Part shown: piece by piece, positions 1-6,507 of the stretch
Layout of the letters: each line of letters begins with the position of its first letter
Numbering within the stretch: the first letter of the stretch is position 1
From: Anaerolineales bacterium
Lineage (GTDB): Bacteria; Chloroflexota; Anaerolineae; 4572-78; NAK82
Assembly (NCBI GenBank): GCA_024643945.1
Contig: JAHELX010000132.1
Span: forward strand, 1-11,725
Direction of reading: 5' to 3'
DNA length: 11,725 bases
The notes under the pieces: model-generated
What the model was told of the DNA's origin: nothing
Databases searched by the model: none
Seen by the model: the letters and a program-made list of their open reading frames with translations, nothing else
Translations under genes and position numbers: made by a program

Positions 1-546
1 ATGAACCAAACCTGGACCGTGACTAATCCGGACACAAACGCCCAGAGCACCCGCGTGCACTTCTCACGCCTGGAGGTGGAAGCAAACTGGGACAAAATCA
101 TCTTGAAAGATGAGGCAGGGCAAGAGTACCAGCGCATCACGGGCAGTTATCCATCAGGCCTTTGGTCGAACCCGATGCCCGGCAGGGTGGTTAAGGTACA
201 GTTGGTCACAGACTCCTCAATTACAAAGTGGGGTTTCTGTCTGGATCAAGTCGAAACTGTTTGCCTCATCTACTTGCCCGTCGTAATGAAGGACTACGTC
301 ATAGGTACTCCAACTTCCACTGGTACTCCGACTCGCACCCCTACTTCTACACGTACTCCCACCAGGACACCTACTTTTACCCGCACCCCTACTTCTACAC
401 GTACTCCTACCAGGACGACTACGCCCTGTGCTAGCTACTCTACTCCTACTCCTACTCCTACTCGCACCCCGGACAATTGTCCTTGTGATCCCTGCTGTTG
501 CGTCGGCGATTGCTACAGCGATGGTCACTATTGGTATCCCTGTTAG
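1..546 (+). CDS. Secreted CUB-like protein with Thr/Pro stalk and Cys-rich C-terminal tail (5' partial); candidate radical SAM target
   Basis: The 181 visible residues divide into three parts. Residues ~1-87 resemble the CUB-like beta-sandwich found at the end of exported Chloroflexota proteins (TWTVTNP, RVHFSRLEVE, DKIILKDEAG, VQLVTDSSITKWGF). Residues 90-95 are IYLPVV, a motif common near the C-terminus of secreted proteins in this phylum. Residues ~103-157 are a Thr/Pro-rich repeat stalk. The tail, residues 160-181, has Cys at 160, 162, 165, 166, 167, 171 and 181, and Cys is the final residue before TAG. C80, C88 and C143 are additional. CUB-like domains of this type normally sit behind other domains and a signal peptide, and neither is visible. 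The ATG at base 1 is therefore probably internal and the gene probably starts upstream. A radical SAM/SPASM gene begins 52 bases after the stop, which makes the tail a plausible modification substrate. Export is inferred from family style only. The tail could instead form a disulfide knot or bind metal. Confidence 0.82.
   Translation: MNQTWTVTNPDTNAQSTRVHFSRLEVEANWDKIILKDEAGQEYQRITGSYPSGLWSNPMPGRVVKVQLVTDSSITKWGFCLDQVETVCLIYLPVVMKDYVIGTPTSTGTPTRTPTSTRTPTRTPTFTRTPTSTRTPTRTTTPCASYSTPTPTPTRTPDNCPCDPCCCVGDCYSDGHYWYPC
307..471 (+). repeat. Thr/Pro-coding degenerate repeat (stalk), with a 48-base duplicated unit
   Basis: The segment encodes TPT, TRT and STRTPT repeats, interrupted around residues 143-147 by a Cys-containing break. 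At DNA level the 35 bases at 334-368 recur at 382-416 with one mismatch, offset by 48 bases (16 codons). This indicates recent in-frame duplication. The high Thr content in an extracellular linker is typical of an O-glycosylated or extended stalk. Confidence 0.8.
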
Positions 547-598
547 GCCAGCTTGACTGGGTTGTCGGGTAGCCAGAGATCTGAATAGGTTAACGTCT

Positions 599-1945
599 GT
601 GGAAATCTTTGCTATTCCCATAGAGGGCAAGTTCATCATCTACCGGCCGCTGCTGCAGCTGGCATTCGTAGGGAACCAGGCTATGGCCGATTTGGCATTG
701 CATCTAGCATGTTGCGAGCCCTGCTCCGGTGCCGACACACCGAAGCAGGTGATGACTTATCTCAACAGTACTGGCTTTCTAAAGCCGGATCCATCGCCAC
801 CAATGCCACCCAATCATTCATACCACCCTACTATGGCTGTGTTGCTCTTGACCAACCGCTGCAACCTGCGTTGCACGTACTGCTATGCCAGCGGCGGGGA
901 GGGGCTCATCCAGGATCTCTCCCCTGAATTGTTCCGGACAGTGATTGACCACGTGTGCCAGAATGCTATAGACTTAGGCCGGCCGCACTTCGATCTGACC
1001 TTCCACGGGGGCGGAGAGCCCCTCCAGGCTTGGGAAATCCTACGTGAGGCAACAACCTACGCTCAAGGCAAAGAATTGCCCTGCCGCGTCTCCCTGGTCA
1101 GCAATGGCGTCTGGCCGACGTCCCAACGGGAGTGGATCCTCCACAACCTGGACAGTCTCAGCATCTCCTTCGATGGGACCCAGGAGACCCAGGACCGCCA
1201 GCGGCCGTTTGCCTCCGGCCGGGGCTCATTTAAGGCCGTGATGGGCACCATAGAGGCACTGGATCATGCCGGGTTCTCTTACGGCATCCGCATGACGGCC
1301 ACGGCTCCCTGGCGAGGACGGTTGCCGGAAGACGTGCGTTTCATCTGCGAGGAGACCGGTTGCCCGGCTATGCAGGCGGAGCCAGCCTTCAACACCCATC
1401 GGGGCCAACATCAAAGACCTACCCAAGAGGAAAGCGAAGCCTTCATAGAAGCCTTCATGGAGGCCTTTGAGATCGCCAGTCAGGCTGGTCGGCGATTGAC
1501 CTACTCCGGCGCCCGGCCCTGGCTGCTGGCTCAGACCTTTTGCACCGCGCCTTATGGTGCGCTCATCGTCAACGCAGGCGGGAATCTGGTGTCCTGTTAC
1601 GAGATTGCCAGCGAGAGCCATACGCTGGCGGAGATGTCTACGGTAGGCCACGTCGTCGATTCTCAAATTGTCGTGGACGAAGGGGCGCGGAGTCGTCTCC
1701 TGACGTACCTGGAAGAAAAGCGTGCCAGGTGCCGGGATTGCTTCTGCTACTGGCACTGTGCCGGCGATTGTTACACCCGCTCTTTCGCCGCCATAGGTGA
1801 TGGCCTTCAAGCCCCAAGCCCGCGCTGCCACATGAATCGGGAGATCACGGCCCGTATCTTGCTGTGGTACATTATGGCCGGTGACGGCGTCTGGCAGGGA
1901 CAGGGGGCGCATCCGCAAGCGGCGCAACTGTTGCAAACGTTTTGA
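599..1945 (+). CDS. Radical SAM/SPASM protein, putative peptide maturase
   Basis: This 448-residue protein is a radical SAM enzyme. C88, C92 and C95 (CNLRCTYC) bind the catalytic [4Fe-4S] cluster and HGGGEP at 136-141 is the SAM-contacting GGE-type motif. The C-terminus is a full SPASM domain for auxiliary clusters: C315, C333, then C378-x2-C381-x5-C387-x3-C391, and C410. SPASM enzymes such as anSME, PqqE and the sactipeptide/ranthipeptide maturases usually modify peptides or proteins. The N-terminal ~75 residues precede the barrel and contain a C38/C39/C42 group. The GTG at 599 is chosen because it is the only common start codon between the in-frame stop at 554 and the conserved-looking MEIFAIPIEGKFIIYRPL, and an AGG lies at 587-589. 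It lies directly downstream of the Cys-rich-tail gene, which is its most likely substrate. The exact chemistry (thioether, C-C bond or other) cannot be read from sequence. Confidence 0.9.
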   Translation: MEIFAIPIEGKFIIYRPLLQLAFVGNQAMADLALHLACCEPCSGADTPKQVMTYLNSTGFLKPDPSPPMPPNHSYHPTMAVLLLTNRCNLRCTYCYASGGEGLIQDLSPELFRTVIDHVCQNAIDLGRPHFDLTFHGGGEPLQAWEILREATTYAQGKELPCRVSLVSNGVWPTSQREWILHNLDSLSISFDGTQETQDRQRPFASGRGSFKAVMGTIEALDHAGFSYGIRMTATAPWRGRLPEDVRFICEETGCPAMQAEPAFNTHRGQHQRPTQEESEAFIEAFMEAFEIASQAGRRLTYSGARPWLLAQTFCTAPYGALIVNAGGNLVSCYEIASESHTLAEMSTVGHVVDSQIVVDEGARSRLLTYLEEKRARCRDCFCYWHCAGDCYTRSFAAIGDGLQAPSPRCHMNREITARILLWYIMAGDGVWQGQGAHPQAAQLLQTF

Positions 1946-2083
1946 ATCAGCCGGTGAGCGAGACTTAGGTGGCCTTACTGACCTTTTGGGCAGCGGCCAG
2001 TCTAGATGTCAGCGAATGGATTTCTCGCGGACTCGCTGATTCGCTGATTCGATAGCTGAAAGCTTACAGGGTGGTGAACGATT
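1946..2083 (+). other. Intergenic spacer with alternative hairpins and ribosome-binding site
   Basis: This 138-base gap separates two radical SAM genes in an otherwise tight block. TCAGCGAAT (2009-2017) is the exact reverse complement of ATTCGCTGA (2039-2047). Its core TCAGCGA can also pair with an upstream copy, TCGCTGA at 2033-2039, because TCGCTGAT is tandemly duplicated (2033-2040 and 2041-2048). There is no T-run after it, so it does not look like a terminator. An AGGGTGGTG at 2068-2076 lies seven bases before the ATG at 2084 and is the likely ribosome-binding site. Confidence 0.5.
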
Positions 2084-3244
2084 ATGTCGGTCGTGACAGA
2101 GACAATGCCGGCGCGCTTGAAAGCGATCTACGAAGAGGTTGGCTGCCTACACCAGGAAAAATCTAACCTCGATGCCCTGCGGGAGGACTGGGAGGGGCAC
2201 GTGGCCCAGGCCAGGCAACATATTCCCGGAGTTCACGTCGAGGCGGACGGAGAGATCCTGTACCTCGGGCAACTCTCTCCCGGCTGCCAGGCCTGTAAGG
2301 ATGGTAGCTGGGATTGCATCTTCACCACAATGCAGTGCAATCTCGATTGCGAGTTCTGCTATAGCCCCCATGCCATCCCTAGAGATTACGCCGGTTCAGT
2401 CTTCGGCTCAACGCCTCAACAGATCGCGGAGAACCATGCCAGGTCGTACATCACCGGGATCAGTTTCTCCGGCGGCGAGCCCTTCGTGAATGCGCCCAAG
2501 CTGTTCGACTGGGTCACCTGGTTTACAAGCCGCTGTCCAGACAAGTATTACTGGGTCTACACCAACGGTCTGCTGGCCGATGAGGAGAAGCTGCGACAAC
2601 TGGGGGAACTGGGCGTTGACGAGATTCGCTTCAACCTGGCGGCCACCGGCTACGACCACCCCACGGTTACGGACAATCTGGCGGCAGCCGCCCGCCACAT
2701 TCCCAACGTCACCATCGAAATCCCGGCCATCCCTGAACACGCGCCTAAGCTCCTTTCTTGCCTTGCGGATTGGTGTGGGCTGGGTGCCAGGTTCCTCAAC
2801 CTGCACGAGTTGATGTACGAGCCGGGCACCAACTCGGCCTCTATGGCCGGCCCCCGGCGGTCCATCGTCACCAGGGACGGGCACCGCAGCCAGATCAACC
2901 CTGAAAGCCGCGCTTTAACGCTGGCCGTGACGAAAAAGATCCAGGAGGAAGGCTTGTCCCTGTCGGTCAACGACTGTTCGCTGCAAAGCAAGATCAGGCA
3001 ACTGCGCGGCCGGCGGCGGAGCCTGGCCCCCCTGGTGAAAGCGCCGCACGAGAAGCTGGTTGGAGACGAGACCTACCAGAGCTATTGCGCCTACCGGGGT
3101 GAGGAGGAGATTCACTTCTTCCATCCAGACTCCCTGCCCGAAATGCGCCGACGACACCCCGATTACCGGTTCGTCCGGCTCGTCAGAACCGCCCCGTTGT
3201 CCCTCCAAGACAGAGGGAGATGGGTCGTTTTCGAGACACTCTAA
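2084..3244 (+). CDS. Radical SAM protein without SPASM, with an N-terminal auxiliary Cys triad
   Basis: The 386-residue protein has the radical SAM cluster motif CNLDCEFC (C85, C89, C92) and SGGEP at 129-133. Just upstream lies a second cysteine group, GCQACKDGSWDC (C68, C71, C78). The 'LSPGC..C...W.C.F' context resembles a group of bacterial radical SAM proteins of unknown reaction in which these cysteines could bind an extra cluster. No SPASM or twitch pattern follows, and only scattered cysteines remain (C151, C226, C231, C298, C335). Residues 1-60 are probably helical and precede the barrel. The C-terminal ~80 residues are basic (RGRRRSLAPL, MRRRHPDYRFVRLVR), perhaps for binding a partner. 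The ATG at 2084 has a reasonable ribosome-binding site. Its position between another radical SAM enzyme and the glycosyltransferases suggests a role in the same pathway. The substrate is unknown. Confidence 0.85.
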   Translation: MSVVTETMPARLKAIYEEVGCLHQEKSNLDALREDWEGHVAQARQHIPGVHVEADGEILYLGQLSPGCQACKDGSWDCIFTTMQCNLDCEFCYSPHAIPRDYAGSVFGSTPQQIAENHARSYITGISFSGGEPFVNAPKLFDWVTWFTSRCPDKYYWVYTNGLLADEEKLRQLGELGVDEIRFNLAATGYDHPTVTDNLAAAARHIPNVTIEIPAIPEHAPKLLSCLADWCGLGARFLNLHELMYEPGTNSASMAGPRRSIVTRDGHRSQINPESRALTLAVTKKIQEEGLSLSVNDCSLQSKIRQLRGRRRSLAPLVKAPHEKLVGDETYQSYCAYRGEEEIHFFHPDSLPEMRRRHPDYRFVRLVRTAPLSLQDRGRWVVFETL

Positions 3245-3257
3245 AGGCCCTGTAGAT

Positions 3258-4391
3258 GTGAATACCGGAACCCAAGACCCCTTCCTCGTCTCATCTGCAC
3301 TCGCCTGGTTGGGCAATAGACCTGCCTACCAGTGGCGGCTAATAGCTTTGGCCTTACTAACCTTGCTATCGGCTGTTGCCTTGTTTCAGAGCAGCATCGT
3401 ACTGGATGGCACGCGGTACTTCTGGCTAAACGATGATCAGATGATTTCGATGCGCTACGCTCGCAACCTGGCGGAGGGCTATGGGTTGGTATGGAATCCG
3501 GGTGAGCGTGTGGAAGGCTACTCCAATTTTTGGTTACCCAACACCTACTACCTGAAAGTCGCCGGCATCCAGGGACGGACCGTGCTCGGCTTGCAACACC
3601 TCACTCGATTTGTGAGCAATTACGGGGTAGTTTTGGTGCTGGCCATCCTTGGGGCCTTGGTAGCCCAGGATCGGCATCGCTGGCTCCTCATCGGTGGACT
3701 TGTAATCAGTGTATGTTATGTCCTCGTCGTTGGTGGAGACATATTTCCCTACGCTCGCTTCCTGGCGCACCTGGTACCGGTGGTGCTTGTTCTCGCACTG
3801 GTCAGTATTTTAGAGATCACGCATCGAAGAGCCTGGATACAGTTTCTTTTGTTTTTCACGTTCTTCCTCCTGCTGTCTCTCCAGGTCGGAGATTATAGCC
3901 TCAACATACTGCGGCCCAACAGGGACAGCCTGGAAGAAAGGGGGACGGTAGCCGGAGTGCTGATCCAGCGTTTCACTCGCCCGGAGATAAAGGTGGCCGT
4001 TTTCGCGGCTGGCGGTGTACCTTATTTTAGCCGTCGTTACAGCATTGACCTGCTGGGGAAATCGGATCCCTACATAGCTCACCAGCAAGCGCGCAGAGCA
4101 GATTGGATCGGCCACAACAAGTTCGATTCTGAGTATAGCTTGGGCCTTGAGCCCGACCTGGTGGTCTTTCCCGAGAATTATGAGTTCGTGGTAGCCCAAG
4201 GGAATCTTGAAACGATAATGAGTTGGAACTACTTTGCGGCCATTGTGGGCCATCCCACCTTCCGAAGAGAGTATCTGCCCAATCCTGTGAGCGTGCCATA
4301 TCTCCACGAGCATATGTCCGTCTTTATCCGTGGGTCGTCTACCGAGCTGGCAAGAAGACAGTTGTGGCAAGAGCCCGAGATTTCGAGGTAG
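3258..4391 (+). CDS. GT-C type membrane glycosyltransferase, apparently with a large internal in-frame deletion
   Basis: From the GTG at 3258 this encodes 377 residues. After one N-terminal hydrophobic helix (~27-46) comes the signature of a bacterial GT-C family: NDDQMISMRYARNLAEG, then NPGERVEGYSNFW (residues 58-92). The acidic pair D59/D60 is the expected catalytic feature. The next residues, LPNTYYLKVAG, belong in full-length relatives to a point well downstream, after several membrane helices. About 150-200 residues of the multi-pass core therefore seem to be missing, with the junction near 3531-3540. The remainder has hydrophobic helices (~112-133, 141-157, 165-183, 190-205) and a soluble end with the family's VPYFSRRYSIDLLG and HNKFD. 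The reading frame is intact. It could be a reduced enzyme, a dead gene or an assembly artefact. GTG 3258 is preferred because any earlier start lies inside the upstream gene; AAAGG at 3243-3247 is a weak ribosome-binding site. Confidence 0.7.
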   Translation: MNTGTQDPFLVSSALAWLGNRPAYQWRLIALALLTLLSAVALFQSSIVLDGTRYFWLNDDQMISMRYARNLAEGYGLVWNPGERVEGYSNFWLPNTYYLKVAGIQGRTVLGLQHLTRFVSNYGVVLVLAILGALVAQDRHRWLLIGGLVISVCYVLVVGGDIFPYARFLAHLVPVVLVLALVSILEITHRRAWIQFLLFFTFFLLLSLQVGDYSLNILRPNRDSLEERGTVAGVLIQRFTRPEIKVAVFAAGGVPYFSRRYSIDLLGKSDPYIAHQQARRADWIGHNKFDSEYSLGLEPDLVVFPENYEFVVAQGNLETIMSWNYFAAIVGHPTFRREYLPNPVSVPYLHEHMSVFIRGSSTELARRQLWQEPEISR

Positions 4392-4711
4392 TTGCCAATG
4401 ATCCGTTACCTTTTCTCGATCAGATCTCTTCTTAACCTTCCGCCGTCGAATATTAAGCCTCCTGCTCTGTTGAGCCGGATGGCCATCAATTAATGGGATT
4501 CAACAGTGCTACAATGGTTAAAGCGATATTTGTTAAATATCTCTTCTTTCGTTGGTTACATTGCGCCGGGAGGGCACTACTGGTACCCCTGTTGAGCCGC
4601 TGGTTTGCTCCCGGTCCCCATTCTCATGGGCAGCTTCCTCATAACACCAGGCCATTTCAGGCGTTCACGATATGCAGACTAGGGGTCTTGCAACTCCATC
4701 CGGAGGACACA
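4392..4711 (+). other. Intergenic region between the two glycosyltransferase genes
   Basis: These 320 bases hold no gene I can support. The reading frame of the downstream gene stays open back to an ATG at 4493. The peptide it would add is an unremarkable basic/hydrophobic stretch with no recognisable domain, and that ATG lacks a convincing ribosome-binding site. A TACAAT at 4510-4515 resembles a -10 box but has no good -35 partner. No hairpin with a T-run was seen. Confidence 0.4.
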
Positions 4712-4714
4712 ATG
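4702..4714 (+). promoter_or_regulatory. Ribosome-binding site fixing the start at 4712
   Basis: GGAGG at 4702-4706 lies five bases before the ATG at 4712. It is the strongest Shine-Dalgarno match in the region. It supports starting the downstream membrane protein here instead of at the in-frame ATG at 4493. Confidence 0.7.
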
Positions 4715-6076
4715 GAAAAGCAAGGGACATGGTCGCCAGACGACCAAAGGCGAAACGGGGTCATTTTTCTCCTGCTCCTACTTCTCCTCGGCCTTAGCTT
4801 CTTTGCTCGCAACGCCCATCTGCAACTTGCTGCTGATGACATTGGCTGGCTCAGAGGGGAAGCTCCGACGGTCTTTGACCAATACCGCCATGTCCCTCGT
4901 TTCTTTTTCACTTCGTTGCATGCGCTGTTCGGCCCAAACCCGATCGCGGCGCTGACCATGATTTTCTTCTTTCACCTTGCCAACTCATCGTTGGTGTACT
5001 ATCTCTGCCAGAAATTGCTTAACAATCAGATCGCCGCCAGGGTGGCCGCCACCGTCTTTTTTGTCAACCCGATCACGCTCAGCACGCTGACCTGGATTTC
5101 GTGCTTTTCCTACGTGCTGGGGACGTCGCTGGCCTTGCTGTCACTGATCGCTTTCTGGAAAAGCGGCCAGGAGAGTACCGATAAACCTCATCTCTGGTGG
5201 AGCATCGCCTTGGCTTGCTACGGTGCAGGGCTCTTTTGCTCCCACGAACTTTTCTTTCTGCCAGTTCTCTACCTCCTGTTTGGCTGGCTGCAGGGAGGCG
5301 TCTCACGCCAGCGAGGAGTAGTGCTCTTCATAGTAGCCATGATCTTTGCTATGCTGGTCAATTTCCTCGTTTACGACTTTGGTCGCTACGGGGTCGAGGC
5401 CATGAGGCTCTTCAGCCCTGGCTTTATCTCGGCCTTTGCTTCCTCGGCTTTGTCGTTCGGCCTCAGCCTCGGGTTGGCCTATCCCCTCTCTTTCTTTGCC
5501 AAAACTGTGGATTTCTTGCGCATCTGCTTCAGCGAGCCGGTACGATGGGGGATGACGCTGCTCCTACTGACTGGAGCAATTTTCCTCTACAAGCCGAACA
5601 GAGTCTGGAAGTTAAGATTGGTTCTGGCTCTTTCCTTCTCGGCCTTGATTACGCCTTACATCATCAGGCTTTTTCTAACGCCAGACAGCGTCAATTACCA
5701 CATTTCTTACGTTCTGTCTGGACGGGTATTCTACCTGCCCTTCACGATCATTGCTTTAGTTTGGGGTGGACTCATCGCCGAACTCTACGAGCATCGCATC
5801 AGAGGACACTCATTGGCCAGGCTCTTGCCCCTTCTGTCGCTGGCGGCTTATTTCCATGCCCTACTGATCCTTTATGACAGGACAGACTTTATGGGGCTTG
5901 AAGTACTGCATGGGTCATCTCAGGACTTTCCACCGCCGTGGACTCCATATGCCCACAATCAGCCAATCTGGCTCCTCAGTCCGGCCCTGGTTATCATTAC
6001 GGTTGTAGCTATGCGGTTTGTGATCGAAAAACTACGGGGAATAGGGAGAGCAAAACATGAAGCAACCTCGTCGTGA
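4712..6076 (+). CDS. Polytopic GT-C-like membrane glycosyltransferase (TMTC/PMT-like)
   Basis: This 454-residue protein is almost entirely hydrophobic, with roughly ten or eleven membrane helices beginning at residues ~16-32. ADDIGWL (41-47) just after the first helix fits the acidic motif in the first extracytoplasmic loop of GT-C enzymes. NPITLSTLTWISCFSYVLGTSL and SHELFFLPVLYLLF resemble the corresponding helices of TMTC/PMT-like transferases (usually HP...AWI.GR.. and SKE...LP). Such enzymes use lipid-linked sugars on the outer face of the membrane. A Thr-rich secreted stalk is encoded at the start of this locus, so O-glycosylation of that stalk is a possible role, although lipid or cell-wall glycan transfer is equally compatible. 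The last 20 bases overlap the next gene, which suggests translational coupling. The family match is by eye and the sugar and acceptor are unknown. Confidence 0.72.
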   Translation: MEKQGTWSPDDQRRNGVIFLLLLLLLGLSFFARNAHLQLAADDIGWLRGEAPTVFDQYRHVPRFFFTSLHALFGPNPIAALTMIFFFHLANSSLVYYLCQKLLNNQIAARVAATVFFVNPITLSTLTWISCFSYVLGTSLALLSLIAFWKSGQESTDKPHLWWSIALACYGAGLFCSHELFFLPVLYLLFGWLQGGVSRQRGVVLFIVAMIFAMLVNFLVYDFGRYGVEAMRLFSPGFISAFASSALSFGLSLGLAYPLSFFAKTVDFLRICFSEPVRWGMTLLLLTGAIFLYKPNRVWKLRLVLALSFSALITPYIIRLFLTPDSVNYHISYVLSGRVFYLPFTIIALVWGGLIAELYEHRIRGHSLARLLPLLSLAAYFHALLILYDRTDFMGLEVLHGSSQDFPPPWTPYAHNQPIWLLSPALVIITVVAMRFVIEKLRGIGRAKHEATSS

Positions 6077-6506
6077 TCTGGCCTTCACGTGCAGCCGGCG
6101 GCAGTTTCTACCGGCCTTACTTCAAGAGATGTTCGTCATTGCCGGTGCCTTCAAAGGCAGGCAGGGTTTCCGATTGTCCGAACTGGGCAGCCTGCCGGAT
6201 TCCCAACTGGCTCAGATAAAGCCCATCGTAAACCCGGAGTATGAGATATTCATGGATCAGGGCCACGTGTGCAGCCGGTCCAGAAGAACGGAGGCTACGC
6301 TGAAGCTCTTCCCGATGGAGAAAGAGAACATGGTAGTCTTCAATATGTTCGACGGTCGACACAGCCTGGCTGAGATCGGCGAGCGCCTGTCCCAGGAGAT
6401 GAGCTGGGATGAGGCCAAAGGGTTTGAACGCGCCAGGGATATATTTCTGTCCCTGGTCAGCCACCTGGTTTGTGTCCCCAAAGACCCGCTTGAGCTTGAA
6501 GAGTAG
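6057..6506 (+). CDS. Small PqqD-like protein, candidate RiPP recognition element
   Basis: The product is 149 residues. Residues ~80-140 (TLKLFPMEKENMVVFNMFDG, RHSLAEIGERLSQE, then a long helix) match the PqqD-like pattern, in which a small beta region is followed by 'DG..S..EIa..L' and a helix. PqqD folds bind leader peptides and present them to radical SAM enzymes. Residues 1-75 are an extra N-terminal part with SRRQFL at 13-18, which looks like a Tat motif. The following stretch is only weakly hydrophobic (PALLQEMFVIAGAFKG), so export is doubtful. The ATG at 6057 has GGGAG at 6044-6048. The gene overlaps the preceding one by 20 bases and ends one base before the next radical SAM gene's ATG. 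This tight coupling is what would be expected of a partner protein for that enzyme. PqqD assignment is by pattern, not alignment. Confidence 0.7.
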   Translation: MKQPRRDLAFTCSRRQFLPALLQEMFVIAGAFKGRQGFRLSELGSLPDSQLAQIKPIVNPEYEIFMDQGHVCSRSRRTEATLKLFPMEKENMVVFNMFDGRHSLAEIGERLSQEMSWDEAKGFERARDIFLSLVSHLVCVPKDPLELEE

Positions 6507-6507
6507 G

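Noticed and set aside
307..471. CRISPR or other non-coding repeat array
   Set aside because: Repeats keep codon phase and encode Thr/Pro, with no spacer structure, so it is a protein stalk.
553..588. TTGACT at 553-558 as a -35 box for the first radical SAM gene
   Set aside because: No convincing -10 sequence at 16-18 base spacing; the locus is more likely transcribed from upstream of the window.
2006..2047. 13-codon frame between two radical SAM genes as a mini precursor peptide
   Set aside because: Too short, no Cys or leader-like features, and it coincides with a hairpin.
3060..3257. Earlier in-frame start for the truncated glycosyltransferase
   Set aside because: It would lie almost wholly inside the radical SAM gene, and the peptide is low-complexity out-of-frame coding.
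4493..4711. In-frame N-terminal extension of the 4712-6076 protein from ATG 4493
   Set aside because: No recognisable domain or signal, no good ribosome-binding site at 4493, and a strong GGAGG immediately before 4712.
6409..6507. Extension of the second SPASM protein upstream of 6508
   Set aside because: It overlaps the PqqD-like gene, while ATG 6508 has a ribosome-binding site and starts one base after the previous stop.
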